Part shown: piece by piece, positions 41,741 to 54,800 of the stretch
Numbering within the stretch: the first letter of the stretch is position 1
Layout: every line of letters begins with the position of its first letter
Source: Lineus longissimus
Taxonomy: Eukaryota > Nemertea > Pilidiophora > Heteronemertea > Lineidae
DNA length: 64,000 nucleotides
Reading direction: 5' to 3'
Assembly (NCBI RefSeq): GCF_910592395.1
Contig: NC_088311.1
Coordinates: 23,282,646 to 23,346,645, forward strand
Program-made: the position numbers and the translations under genes
Notes under the pieces: generated by a model
What the model saw: the letters and a program-made list of their open reading frames with translations, nothing else
Databases searched by the model: none
What the model was told of the DNA's origin: nothing

Positions 41741-43844
41741 TCATGTTGTTGGCTTCCGAGACATTACCATGGCTACAGGGTAATGTAAAACAACCGGCGT
41801 ATTCTCCCCAGTATCAGGATTATCCAGGCTGGCCAATAATCTGAAATAGAAATCCACGTAAGAATTAATAGAAGCTCATCGAAAATACTCATATCGGAGA
41901 CGGAATTTCGTATTACTCAAATAGAGCAGTACAGTGCAGTCGGATGATGGTAGAGGTGCCATGTGGCGAGGTGGATGTTGAAAATGTCAAAGATTATGGA
42001 GATTAATGATTATTGGAGTGGTTACTAGTAATCTCCAAGGTCCCGGAATCTGTCCATGGTGTATGTAGGCCTGACTACTAGAATATTGTCTTCAAACCTT
42101 ACTTTTTCTGAAATCTCGAGAGGAATTCTGTGTCGTCCGGGTGAGCCTTGGCGTACTTCTGGTAGGTCGATGAGCTCAGCAGACGACCTATGACCCCTCG
42201 TACGTTGGTGGCTTGATCGAGATAGAGGTTCGGCACTTGTTTATGTTCCTCGTAAGGCATTTTGAGGCCTTTAAGGCCGTTTGGATCGAAAACTAACTTT
42301 TGTTTCGGGTCAGCATAACCGCTGTCGAGGAAAGAAAGAAACACCTAGAAATATAATGAAGAATGTGTAAATAAAAAATGCACTTTGGAAATTCATGCGA
42401 ATCAGAAACACCAGTTGATGGCATAAATGATAGTTGCTTCGCTAGAACATGATAATTTTTGCAAGATAATTTTTTGCACTTCATTGTAATCATGGTGATA
42501 ACACGGACATCAACATTTGTGACAAATCGCATCAGAAACGGTCAGGTCAAGATCAGGAGATACTGAAGGTTGCAGTTGCTGATATTGATATGAGCTGTAT
42601 AGACTGTACTAGAATGTATGTACATTTGTTCACGGCTTACCTCGGCAAATACCTTCGATGCTTTGTCCGCTCGTCTCCTTTGGTAGATAATATCCGGTAG
42701 GTTATAGTTGTAGATGGCAAGGCATCCCTCTGGCTGGAGCACGCGGTCGACCTCCCTGTAAAACCTGTCCAAATCAAACCAATGGACTGCCATACTTGCT
42801 GTCACCAACTCGGCTGAGGAGGAGTCACAAGGGATGTTCGTCTCCGTCCCTTCCCTGAAGCAAATATTTACCCGCAATTGGTGGCCTCACCGAATCACAA
42901 AATGCTGAATTTACCACTGTCTCAAAAACATATGTATTTTGCTGAAAGACCTTTTACTGGTGACAGAGTTTTCACATCGATGAGTTTACCTGTCTTGTCA
43001 TGGCATATTTATTCGGTGGAGGAAGTGACTTACAAATATGTTATGTTCTTCGGCTTTTCTTCATCCTGATTGGCTACCGTGATTTGAGACTCGCTGACGT
43101 CAACACCAGTCACCTGATCAAAATCGCGAGCCAAAATGCGCGTGCTTTGTCCAGAGCCGCAACCTACGTCAATCGCGTGGCGAAATGGTGCAGCTTTCTG
43201 GCAAACGATGGAAAGAACATCATTGGCGAGATATTATCGTAATACGGAACCAATGTAGCCAACCAAGGAGGAAAATTGAGCTGTGTCACGGCCACTAGCG
43301 TCAGAGGCACAGTGTCACAGATGGCACAGTTCCTCAAAACAAATCGCTCAATTTCAAAGATTTGACCTTGAACATTTTCAAAACAGGATTGTGAGAAAAT
43401 CGTTTTGAGATTGTTCCTGTATACATGGTAGAGGTTCAAGAGATATCTAGGTGATTCTAGTCGAAGTTTATTCATAGTGAACTATAGCGAGAGCTTTTTT
43501 ATCTGCATTTTCGGTCTATCCGAGCGGTCTTGATTTCCAACACCACACCAACCACGATGACTTCACATTTAAATCATCGGATATTTTTTAATGTTAACAA
43601 CCATGATCATTCCACATTTATTAAGCAGTATAGTGTGGTTGTGGTGCAGAACCATTTTGATTGATGACCCGGGATTGATGATAATTCTACAAAAAACCTT
43701 AGAAATATCAACCTTAATTTCTCTCAGAAAAAAACATACCTTTTCAGCCAAATACTGTAGAATAGCATCCTTCAGTTCTGGCGGCGGAGAAGGACGGTAC
43801 TGGTTGTAATACGCAGCTATCTTATCTCCCTTAAACCGATCCAT
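41741..43844 (-). CDS. Class I SAM-dependent methyltransferase (Methyltransf_11 type)
   Basis: Complete, five exons in transcript order: 43740-43844, 43034-43197, 42641-42854, 42103-42344, 41741-41840; 274 aa. The protein starts MDRFKGDKIAAYYNQYRP. Motif I is AIDVGCGSGQST (residues 43-54), the acidic loop is VTGVDVSESQI, and later motifs are AELVTASMAVHWFDLDRFYR and LQPEGCLAIYNYNLP. This pattern belongs to the small soluble methyltransferases related to yeast trans-aconitate methyltransferase and Dictyostelium DDB_G0268948. The natural substrate cannot be told from sequence. It is convergent with the DNAJB9-like gene, with 650 bp between stop codons. Confidence 0.9.
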
Positions 43845-45190
43845 ACTGGGCTCACGGCTATTTGATAATGATAATGGCAGCAACTTGCAACCCCATATAT
43901 AATATAATTTATCAATGATAATAGTTGTGGTCAGGGAACTGACCGGCAGGTGAAAGTGAGTCAGTATGATAACACGTCGTTGTGTATATATACATCGTTC
44001 TTTATTGAAATCAAAAATAAATACAAGATTGAACAAAGAACAAAAAAATGAGAATCTTTCAATAAAACTGTGATTAACTACGATTGGGAGTGTGACATGA
44101 CAATTGATGAGAGTGTCCAGTGGGTCATCCACAGTAAGCAGTCAATTGCCAGTAATGCCAGATATGAGAGACCATATAGCCTGCTGCTATTACAATGCTC
44201 TGCAGAACCGTCTCTAAGGCAGAAAATTGGCGTCAATGTGTACAAAGTACAATCTCTCTATTGTGGACAACCATGGGTCTGGGCGTTGGTGTCCGTAATG
44301 TAGAGGTGTCCTTTATAGGAAGGTTATGCCATTATTGTCCAAAATGTGTATTCATGTGTATGAACACGGGAGTCGTGAAGCCTGCATATTCCATATTCCA
44401 TTTAGTTTGTCAAAAAATGGATTCATGTGTATGAACATGGGGGGTCGTGAAGCCCACATACGTATTACACATTCCATTTAGTTGTATAAATATTAACTAC
44501 TTCAAAAAATTGTCAAAATGTAATTGTAAGCAATATCTGTCTGGTCCATCTTTGGCCCCTATAAGGGCAAAAAAGTTTAACCGAATTACTTAAAACTTCA
44601 GATATCTACCGGCCCTTATGTTGCATTGACAAAAAGGACTGCTTTTGGCAAACTATATGTACGCACCTTTTGAGTTTTTAGTGTAGTATCACACACTCAG
44701 TGTTGAGACGACATATTCGTTGCGCTGGAATTTGACCCATGTGTGTCATTATGATTTCTGCTATGTTTCATGCTACACACTCCATTATTACATGTATAAT
44801 TACGAGGCACGACCAGAAAGAAGAACTAAAGACTAGTTCATTTTGAGGGGCGTGAAGCCATGTATTCATTACTTTTAACTCCATTAACCCCTCCATTCTG
44901 ACGATATGGCCTTGTTTCTATTGTATTGCAAATTTTATACCCAATGTGAACATGAGCGTGAGATTTAGGTTGGCAGGAGGACCAAGCGCCGCAACATGTT
45001 TTTTCACACTAATATTGATCTCGAATCCTTCGCTAATGTTGCGTGGCAGTTTCGGACAAGTCTTGCGAATTTCTGTTTGGCCACTATTCCGTTTATTGAT
45101 AAGTTAACTGTTTATTACAATTAACATAGTTACGTTAGGTCCTAGTGGAAGCCATTTTGCACGAAAAACCAACCTATCACATGCCCAGAC
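43845..45190. other. Intergenic, no gene recognised
   Basis: AT-rich DNA with a diverged tandem duplication of about 71 bp at 44350-44490 (blocks ATTCATGTGTATGAACA and GTCGTGAAGCC) and a weak further copy near 44850. No coding exon is supported. Confidence 0.45.
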
Positions 45191-45612
45191 TGGGTGATTT
45201 CAAAGTTGGTTTTGGTTTTAGTGTTAGGTGTTAGTGTCAGTTTTATTCTTAATTTCTACCCCTAAAAACTTATGTCTGGATTATGTTTGGTATTCCAATT
45301 GGTTCCAGTGTGAAACTAAAACCTAATTTGAAATAGGATAATGCTAAATCTGAGTGTCAAAACTAACACCAGAACTGATTTCATTTCTGGTGTTGTGGAG
45401 AGTTTTAGTTTTAGTCCCGGTGTTAGTTTTTGACACTAAAACCATCCCTTAGTTTTAAGCTAAAACCGGACATAATGCTAAAACCAACAAACACCGACTT
45501 TGAAATAGGATGAAACTAAAACCCGCTTCATTTCAATGCTGGCTTAATCAAGGGTTTTAGTGTCCCATTTAGTCTTAAAACTAAATCTAAAAACTGACTT
45601 TGAAATCACCCA
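45191..45612. mobile_element. MITE-like element with internal repeats
   Basis: 422 bp. It begins TGGGTGATTTCAAAGT and ends ACTTTGAAATCACCCA, a perfect 16-bp terminal inverted repeat, with pairing continuing to about 23 bp with mismatches. The interior is built of short repeats of GGTTTTAGTGTTAG and its complement CTAAAACC, so it can fold on itself. CTTTGAAATAGGAT-like copies of the terminus occur inside. No clear target duplication was found and there is no coding capacity. Confidence 0.8.
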
Positions 45613-45636
45613 TTGTCCCTTTAACATGTCATCATG

Positions 45637-47852
45637 CTAAGGTGACGCATAACAGCCATAGAGATAACCGGACTCCACATCAAATGGTTTATTCTCCGAC
45701 GTATTTCCGAACAAGGTGCAGGCCATTCTCTCCTCGTGATAGTGATAGCGAGAGCAACTTGTTAGTCCGCTGAAGGCTTGACACCTGATTGCGCAACCGA
45801 TGAGGGTTGTCATTTCCTTCTTTAATATGAGGGTCTGGTTGAATACTACTCTTGCCGGAAGAGGGAGTTGCAGGTATTGGTTCACAACTGGTTCTGAAAA
45901 TAGAAGGTCGTAAGATTTTGAAGAGTAGCACCCCTTTCTTCATCTTATGTCCCTCTGCCGAGGAACTGAAATGGCAGAAAGACAAGGATGTTGGCCTACC
46001 AATATTACAGGCCCGTAGCTAGCCTTCTCCGTCAGTCTAAATATCGGACAAAATCTGCCTGAAAAACAGCCCGTTTTTGTGACCCGGGGGGGGGGGGCAA
46101 TGGCCTGCTAAGATCACCAAAACGTGTAACCTTATGCCTGAAATCTATTTTCTGACAGAGGCTCACTGATGCAGCTTCACCCGTTTACTAATAAATGGCC
46201 ACGCCCCACTTACTTTTTCCATAAAAAAATCAGAAGTTAAGGACCCAGAACCGACCTATTTTTCTCAAAAATGTAATGTCATCTAGTAGACTCTAGTTCT
46301 CACTGCCTCATTATTTATCGATACAAACCTCCAAGAACTCCTCCACCTTCTATTTCCACCTCGCACAGCTCAAGAATATTGGTGTCTGTTCGTTTCACGC
46401 CAACATATTGACCGACAGTATTATTGCATGATTTTGTGAACACCTCGCCATCAGTCGCAGCGACAACTTGTTTGTGGCACACGTGACCATCAGCGAACCC
46501 CTCTGGTGGTTTAGATTTCGTTATGATCAGCTCCCAGTTCTTAAATCTTGATCCTGCAAAGTAGTGATATCACATTGCTGCGGGCGGTCACTCAAGAAGA
46601 ATATTTCATATTACTTTCGTTGTGTGAGTCTGATTGTTAAGGGGGACTACATGCAAGAGATGGGTCAAACTGGTAGTTTTGACTTGTATGCACATTAGGT
46701 ATTGGCATAAGTTCAGATTCAGAAACATATTTTTTATTCAAGCGTACCTAGTTTAGATGTGAGATAGAAGATACCCCTATAACAGCTCGGAGTCTACGGC
46801 TATGAATCAGCGCAATCCTGTCTTCATGCACCTTTGAGTAATGAACATCGGGTCAGGGAACCGTTGCGAATTGAATATATTAGGAAACTGTAAATGTATG
46901 CAGCTGCACGGTGCAATTTTCCAAGGCCATTATCTCATCCAATGCTATTTCACCATCTAATAAATTCACTGGAATAAACACCAATACGCCTCAGTAGGAA
47001 ACGGCGCGAGAGAGAAATGATACATGTATCACTGTCCCGCTGCGAATCAGGGCTAAGTTGTTCAAAACAACGTTAGCTTTAACGGAGACGTTAAGTCTTA
47101 ACGTGAACATTTCAATGGGTTTGACTGAAAGAGATAACGTCCTTAAGGATACTTAACGTAACTGTTGGGGATAACGTGACTTTTGTGCTTTTGGACAACC
47201 GGGCCCTGGTGACACTTTTTGAAGAAATCTTGCCGGCAGTTGACTTGGTAGTTATCGCGGAATGCAGACGCTCACTCACCGTATCCCTCAGCCCGAGCCA
47301 CAATCTGGACAGTCTTGATGGTGCACACCTTCTCCAGGTCAACATACCACCATTGGTTTGCCAATGTTTTGGTCGCAGCACAGGAAAAGTCGCGAAATCT
47401 CAGTGGACTCCGGTTGCCATCGACGGCTCTACTTGCTTCACCTCTGCTATAAGTTGAGCTCTGATAAGCTGGTTTGCCTTTTGCCATGTTGCCTGTTAAA
47501 TACAAGTTATTAGAGTTTTGCTAGGAGCTGTTTAATTGTTGGATGCAGAAGATGTCATCCTCTCCTAAACTGAAGCAACTGCTACCAATTTATGAAGAAA
47601 AAGGTTTGTGTTAGTGTGTGCGCGCGTGCGTGTGCATGAGTGTGTGTCTCTGAAACCCATACCTTACTAAACTGGCAAAGAAAACACCGGCTGACAATCG
47701 GGGAACACAGATCTCATGATCACCACTGGTGCAGAATCTGCCAAAGATCGGGAACCACGGAACTCACCGAGTAGCTGGCCAAGAATATGCCGATTAAAAA
47801 AGAGTACTAAAAAAATTAAAATTTTGCCATATCCAGCACTGCCCATTATCAT
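45637..47852 (-). CDS. Secreted F-type lectin (fucolectin) domain plus PAN/apple-like domain protein
   Basis: Complete, four exons in transcript order: 47768-47852, 47280-47492, 46329-46553, 45637-45893; 259 aa. Exon 1 is a signal peptide (GKILIFLVLFF, residues about 9-19). Residues 29-175 form an F-type lectin/discoidin-like fold: NMAKGKPAYQSSTYSRGEAS, AVDGN, QWWYVDLEK, ADGHVCHKQVV, GQYVGVKR and ILELCEVEIEGG. Residues 176-259 have the spacing of a PAN/apple domain: GCAIRCQAFSGLTSCSRYHY, CTLFG, YLYGCY. F-type lectins bind fucose in innate recognition. Here the sugar-contact motif is altered: at the conserved 26-residue spacing before R95 there is Ala68 instead of His, and RxE replaces RxD (R95-A-E97, then R102). 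Fucose binding is therefore doubtful. The start could also be the second Met at 47846. Confidence 0.88.
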
Positions 47853-48830
47853 TCAGGTCTGCTTTTTGAATTTTATCATCCACTCCCCACGACTTTCTAC
47901 AGTTTAACGTGAGCCGAGCTCATAGTGGAGTAAAGCATTTTTGCACGAATCAATATTTTATTGCGCGCTGTGGAGAGGCTACGTTTCATGGTGCTTGTCA
48001 CAAAACCAATGAAGCTGAACTACTTAGGCTCCCTAAATCATAAATAATAAACTAAACTTAACTATAATACATGATGACATTTCTACCTTGCCTCGAAGAA
48101 CAGGCAATATCACATACAGATTTCCACCCAGGTCTACCTGGGAAAAGTGAGGATTTACTTCTCCTTTTGAATAATTCGTGAATCAGATGGTACAAAAGCT
48201 GGGAGTAGTTCATCTGTCATATACTACACACTTTTAATAACGAGAGCAACCATAATTAATATCTACCCTTAAACGCTGGTTATATTTGTGCTTAACCCTA
48301 AGGTTTAGTCAAAAAACTACATCGATGATGAAACATGTACTCACATACCGATCTTTTATACTTTGTACAAATTACAGGTGGATTGCTACTACGAATTACA
48401 ATTACATACTTCTTCCAAAAAAAATCATGTGGGACATAAAAAAGACACTTAATGAATTGTGTAATGAATTACGAACAAACTAATTTTGTATTTAATTGGA
48501 GACCGTGCTAATTACTACCAGCAGCCGGTTTGCAGCCTTCGGTAGGACCAACATCGGGAATAATCTGAGGTTTCACCTGCATCGTAACAAACACAAAATG
48601 CATGAATTATTTGTCCCACAAAGAATTTAATCTACTACACTACTATACAAACCAGCTGAAAACATAAATGCTACAATCAAATAGATCACAATCCACTGAA
48701 GAGCATTAATTGTTCTTTCTGCTCATTTTGAAAGGAATCGTCGACGATAAAACGCGTTCGTATAGAAACAAACTCACAGTTGACCCCCGAACTGGTCTGA
48801 AAACAACATCTTTTAGATATTTTCAGGAAA
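47853..48830. other. Intergenic between divergent lectin and GGT genes
   Basis: AT-rich DNA, presumed to hold the promoters of both flanking genes. A possible minus-strand terminal exon at 48508-48576 is listed under rejected items. No other coding evidence. Confidence 0.4.
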
Positions 48831-51800
48831 ATGGGCCGATTTGTTCTTCTTTTTGTTACATTGGTAGCATTTTATGCACATTGTTCTGCTTTTCATCAAT
48901 GGGGTACACCGCTAACCGAGTGTGCCAGGGAAGACTATGTATTCAAGAGACCGAAAATCTCGCAGAAGTGCATCGGGAAGGAACAGGTTTATTCGAAAGC
49001 TGCCGTCGCGTGTGAAAGTACAGCTTGTTCAAGAGTTGGGAGGTAAGGATAACTTCTGTGATACATTCAATGGTTTGAGTTGACTATGAAGACTTTTTTC
49101 AAAGGCCGGGCAAACTTATTGAACCACCGAGCACCGTGTATCTAAATTGTTTCAAAGTGCATTATCAACTGAAACACGTTTGTCACAGGAACAATAGTTA
49201 CATGGAAGGCATGTTGTCCATCCGCTGTTGGTTGGCCTTTCTGGTTAGAGATGCTTACTTATTTTCAGAAATATGCTTAAACGAGGCGGTCACGCCGTTG
49301 ATGCAACGATAGCTGTCTTGTTGTGTCTCGGAGTCGTTAATGGAGAGTCATCTGGTGTTGGAGGTGGCCTTATGATGACCATTTATGACAGGTACGTAAA
49401 GTAAAAAAAGATCGTTTCTTGAATAAACCGCTTTCAATAGACAGAGCAGCTCAACAGCACCTGCAATGGCACATGTTGTACAAATTATCTACGGTAGTTC
49501 AGGCCAAATAGTGAGCTTTCGGCGCAAAACCCCCGAAACGTCCACGTGAACGCCTATCCTTTTGTTCAACTTCGTTATCAGGAGGTCAAACAATGAGATA
49601 GGGGTTCACGTTGGCGTTTCGGGGGATTTTCAAAAACTCCTTTATCTACGTAATGGTATACGGCGTGTATCTTAATACGTGTGAGTCACCGGTTCCCTTC
49701 TAGCCCAACGCCGCATTCCCGCCAAGTCCCTTACATGTAGGTTTACCTTCCATTCAATCAGACCGTCAGGTCACGTGACTTCACGTCTTTTAATCCCGTC
49801 TCGTTCGATTGATCAAACCCACGTCGATTCTCTATTGCTCTCGTCTTACGGACGAGACCAGGGAGAAGGTTTTAAAATTGTTGGACTCCCTGAGCACAGC
49901 CAGGCGGTCACAACAACTCATTTTGGTACTTTTCACCAAATGTTCTGAAGAAACATGCAGAATATGTCCTATTGACAGCGCAGCCACTGCAGTTGCATTT
50001 TGGTTAGGATTTGTGGACTTTACACTGACACTTGTTGCGGGCAGCATTTTTCATCACCCGTGTTAAAGGGTAACAAAACAGTTTCTTCACTCTCCTCAGA
50101 ATGTCACAGTGCTGCAACTTTGAGCTTATCGCTTATTCAGGTGATAAGTTGCAGCATTGTGACAGCATCATGAAATTGTGTACATTCCTCTTTCTAAGGG
50201 AAACGAAAAAAGCCCACGCCTTAGACGGTCGAGAGGTCGCCCCGGCAGCGGCAGTCAACAATTCAGCATTTACAAATGATCCTAATAACACCATTTATGG
50301 TAAGTTTAATCAGCATAGTGCACACTTCACACGGCAAACGTTCCTTTTGAAAGAAAACGTAATTGTAGTGAATGCGGGGAGGATAATATGTTTGCAAGGT
50401 CATACCTAAAGTAAAGTAGGAGAGACAACATCCGATTTTACGACTCTCCGCTGTGGCTTGGGAGAAACACATACCTCAGGTCAAAGCACACCCCAGTTAG
50501 CAACATTCAAAACATCCTCGGTCCTCGCTTTTCGACGAATTCGATCCTGAAAATCACTTCTGAAGCTTTCGAGATTTTCTCCAATAATAATGATGTCCTG
50601 TTTAATGACAAAATTACAGAGTTTGATCCTCCCCTACTTTCTACAAGCAGCCTTTAAGTCAATTAGGAAGCATGATTGACGGCAGAAAGTTGTAAATCCA
50701 GTAGAGAACGGTTAGAAAGTGTTTTTTTTTCAAAAGTAAAATTTCTTCTCATTTTCACAGGAGCTAAATCTATAGGTGTGCCAGGTGTGGTAGCAGCCAT
50801 GAAGGAAGCCCACACCAAATTTGGACTCCTTCCTTGGGCAAGCCTTTTCGAGCCTGCCATAAAGATGTGTGAACAGGGTTTCCCTCTGAGCTTCAACGAA
50901 GCAGATGCATTGACTCAAAAGGACCTGTCGAACCATACGTATCGTTCGGCAGTCAAGAGAGATCCAGCTTTCATGTAGGTAGTTTTCATTGTAAACCCTG
51001 TCCCCCGTAGTCGGGATCATCATTATTTTCGTCGAATTTGTGTCGAGTTCTGAGAAAACAGATTTCTTTCTGCCAGTCGCCTCAAAAAATTGGATGTGTC
51101 GAATGTCTGTTCACCCGAATATCTTTTTTATTACATTCTAACTGATAGGCTCTTAACACTGGATTTGTTTTTCTCATTGTCAGGGCGGTTTTCTTGAATA
51201 AACGAACTGGTGAAGCAAAGACAGAAGGGGAGACGTTTTACTGCCGCAACCTCGCCACGACGTACAGGTTACTACGGAATGATGCAGATTTTTACACGGG
51301 CCCACTCGCTGCAAAAATCGTTAGTGAGATACAGGCAAAAGGTTTTTAGTTTTTTTCTACACACATGGAGATGGGTGTGGTTGTGGGGACTGGTCGACTA
51401 ATACCACGTATGCAATGCTTCAGCAAATATGGGTGCGTAACGTCACTACAGTTACATGTAACTGATAAATTGGAAATGATTTAGATCTGCTTATTGCTTG
51501 GTGTATATGAGAGGGTACCATTGCAAACCACCAGGGTAAGAAATGATTCATAATATTGCAAGAACTCATCGTAGCGAGTATTGTGATCAGCTATATTGAC
51601 ACCTGGCGATCACTTTCAAATTGATAAAAATTGATCAACCTCGCTAGTGCCGCGGCGAACGTCAATTCCAAATACTAACAGTACTCGCTGATGAGGTCGC
51701 AGTTTACCCATGCACAGCAGAGATAGCATGCGGGAAAATCCCCCAGGGGAAGCACGCCAAGGTCCTGAATGTTCTGGCATCTGATCTGTCTACCGGCAAC

Positions 51801-54800
51801 TTTAACAAGACTTTTAACTCTCTCAGGTGGACTCCTCAGTCTAGACGACCTGAAGAACTACCGCGCCGTCTGGCGAGAGCCGTTGTTTGGCGATGTTGCT
51901 GGGCATAAGTACATTACTACACCTGTTCCTTCGTCAGGGGGCTTCGTCCCAATTATGTTTAACGTCTTGAAAGGTATGTTGGTTGAAGTGTTTGAGATTT
52001 TGAATGATGTAGGTATTCAACTCGTACCGCTCGACTGGTTAATACAAGACGAGTGGCATTCTTGCTGCCAATGATTCACGCACCTAAAAGAACCATTGGG
52101 ATCATTCGTAATGAGATGCGACATATCCCTGGTCCCAAGCCTCCCCAAGTCTGCGAGGGCAACGATACCAGAGTAGCAGGAAGACTCACCAAGTGTGGAG
52201 GGTGAGATCGGGGAGAGGCCCAACCAGTGCCAATACTCCTCAGGCAAAAAACAACCAATCAACTTTTTCCATGAATGTTCAGGGGAAAAAGATTGAAGTG
52301 AAATTATTTTTAATTGTATATTCAACCTGAGAGCTGTCCATTCAGCTGATTCCTACATCGATATTGCTAGATAAATGTAATGAATTAATAATTAGTAAAG
52401 CAGAGATCGTCAGATCACCTTTATGAGCGTTTACAAGGCAAACCAATCTGTAGATCGATCCGGATCCATCTAGATCGGGTTGGTCCCGTGTTGACGGTCC
52501 TTTCACAACATTTTGTTTTCTCTAAGGTTTTAACATGACTGAGAGTGACCTTCGGAAAGGACCAGAGCAGTTAGCACTGAAGTTACATCGCTTCATTGAA
52601 ACATGTAAATTTGCTTACGCCAAGCGGGTACTTCTTGGCGACACCAAAGGATCAAGAGAGGTGAGAACGGTCGTTATTACGGTGTTCAAGTTGATATACC
52701 TGTCACGGGATACAATAGATTCGCCAGAATCTTTTGTCTTAACCCGCCCTTACACCAAATGCCCAAGGGTAACTGCGTGCCCGATCGATGTTCCTGTTGT
52801 CATTTAGACCCAGCCAAAATTGGTTGAACAAGCCCGTGGCCTTCAGTAATAGTCTATAGGCGTTGAATGATACGGCTTACCACTTCGAGGTTTCAGATTT
52901 TGCAGCATTGGTGCATTCATTTCTCCAAGATTTGGAGAAATGACTGTTCTTAGAGACCCCTGTGCTAAACAGGCAAGGAAATGACTAGTAATGTACGTAT
53001 TTAGATCTCACATGCCTCATAGAAACAAAGCATTGACCTGTTCAAAGCACTGCCCCGAATTAAAGCACAGAAGGTTAAAGGATGATCTGATATCCCGTCA
53101 TGAACGTTTTTTCTAGGACCCGATTTTCTTATTTTCAATTATTGGTCTATTTCAGTACTTAAAAACATTAATGACAAAAGAATTTGCGGATGAAACGCGC
53201 TCAAAGATAAACGACGACATGACGTTTGCAAATCGGAGTTATTACGGAAAAGACATACCAGACCAAAGAATGAAGCACAGCACATCACATGTTTCAATTC
53301 TGGACCAGTACGGGAATGCTGTGTCCACCACTACTTCTATAAATATGCAGTGAGTAGATTACAATTGCTGGGAAATTTCCTGGATCCATTAGAGATGCAA
53401 TGAACTCCTAGACACCGTCCCAAGGACGTTTATACCTCATGTACTATAGTATCTCCTCAGTACTTGATGCTCGAATGATCACCCAACTTCACAGGCAAGC
53501 CCATTTTCAACGTCTGTGTTCTTACGCTGTTGAATCATTCGCCGGAATCTTTCGTCAAATGATTTCTAAAGTTGTCAAAGGTTCCTTTCGCCCTCTATTT
53601 GACAAATTCCGGCAAGTCTGGTGTTGCCCGTAACGCCGGCATGGCCGGTACATTAATTTTAATCTTTACTGTGCCTCTGGAGAGGGGGACATTTCCATAA
53701 ATGGGGCGATAATGGAGCAAATCTAATTTGATTCGTATTTCGTCCAAGTCTGTCAAGCTTTTCATAGCTTTTGATATATCATTATACTTCGGGGTATTTC
53801 GGCTAGATTGTCAGTGAAAAATGACACAGTTACATCAAAATGTGAACAAGATCACCTAAACTTTAAATTATCGACTCCTTTCCGTTTCAGCTTTGGTTCC
53901 GGTGTCATTGGTGCTGAAACGGGAATAATATACAATAACGTCATGAATGACTTCTCCTTCCCTAACGGAGAGAATTTGTTCGGATTTGAGCCGACCAGTT
54001 CGAACTACGTGAAAGTCAACAAACGCCCAATGGGTACGCTGGCACCCTTCGTGATGGTGGACAGAAACGATGATGTGACAGTAGTTGGCGGAGCCTCTGG
54101 CGGAGGAAAGATCCTATCCACAGTCGTTTCGGTGAGACCAACTTTTTACTGTTGCTCGAGCCCCACATCAGTATCAACACCTTCTTCCTATAATGTAACA
54201 TTTACTAACGCACCAAATACAGGCAGGAACAGGAATGCATTACATCACTTCGAACATCTTTAATAAAAAAGTTTTCGCTACAACGATAAAACACATCAGA
54301 ACTTGATATTGCAGGTACTTCAAGAGATGTTTATCTTCAATAAAGGATTAAAGGAGGCAGTGGATGCCGAGCGCATTCATAGCCAATGGATTCCAACCTC
54401 CTCCTTCATATCAGCAGGGTTCACCAAATACAAGGTACGAGGTAGAAAAGGCTCGTTATCATCAGACAAACATCATGTACACCCTCCATGATTGAAATAG
54501 GAGGTCTGAGTAGAGTCATTCTCAATATAATTTCCTAATTATTATTTTACACTTCCATGAACAACCACAAATAACTATGTCCATTTAAATCTTTGAAAAT
54601 TGTGCCTGGTACATACCATGGTTAACTGTTGATCTGAAGAGTACATCATTGTTTAAGAGAAGAGTCTACTTATTTCACAAACAAATCTTGCTTTTCTTGC
54701 AGTGATATTGTACTGTGCTCCACATCCTCCTATAAAAAGGCTGAATTCGTGAATTTAAAGTCAAAATATTCATCGTTTCAGGAAGCTATTGATATCCTCG

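Noticed and set aside
43591-43809. Plus-strand ORF opposite methyltransferase exon 1
   Set aside because: Antisense shadow of a clear coding exon.
48508-48576. Minus-strand terminal-exon-like stretch with acceptor, containing IIPDVGPTEGCKPAAGSN then stop
   Set aside because: No upstream minus-strand exon is visible before the GGT gene begins, and 23 residues are too few to judge.
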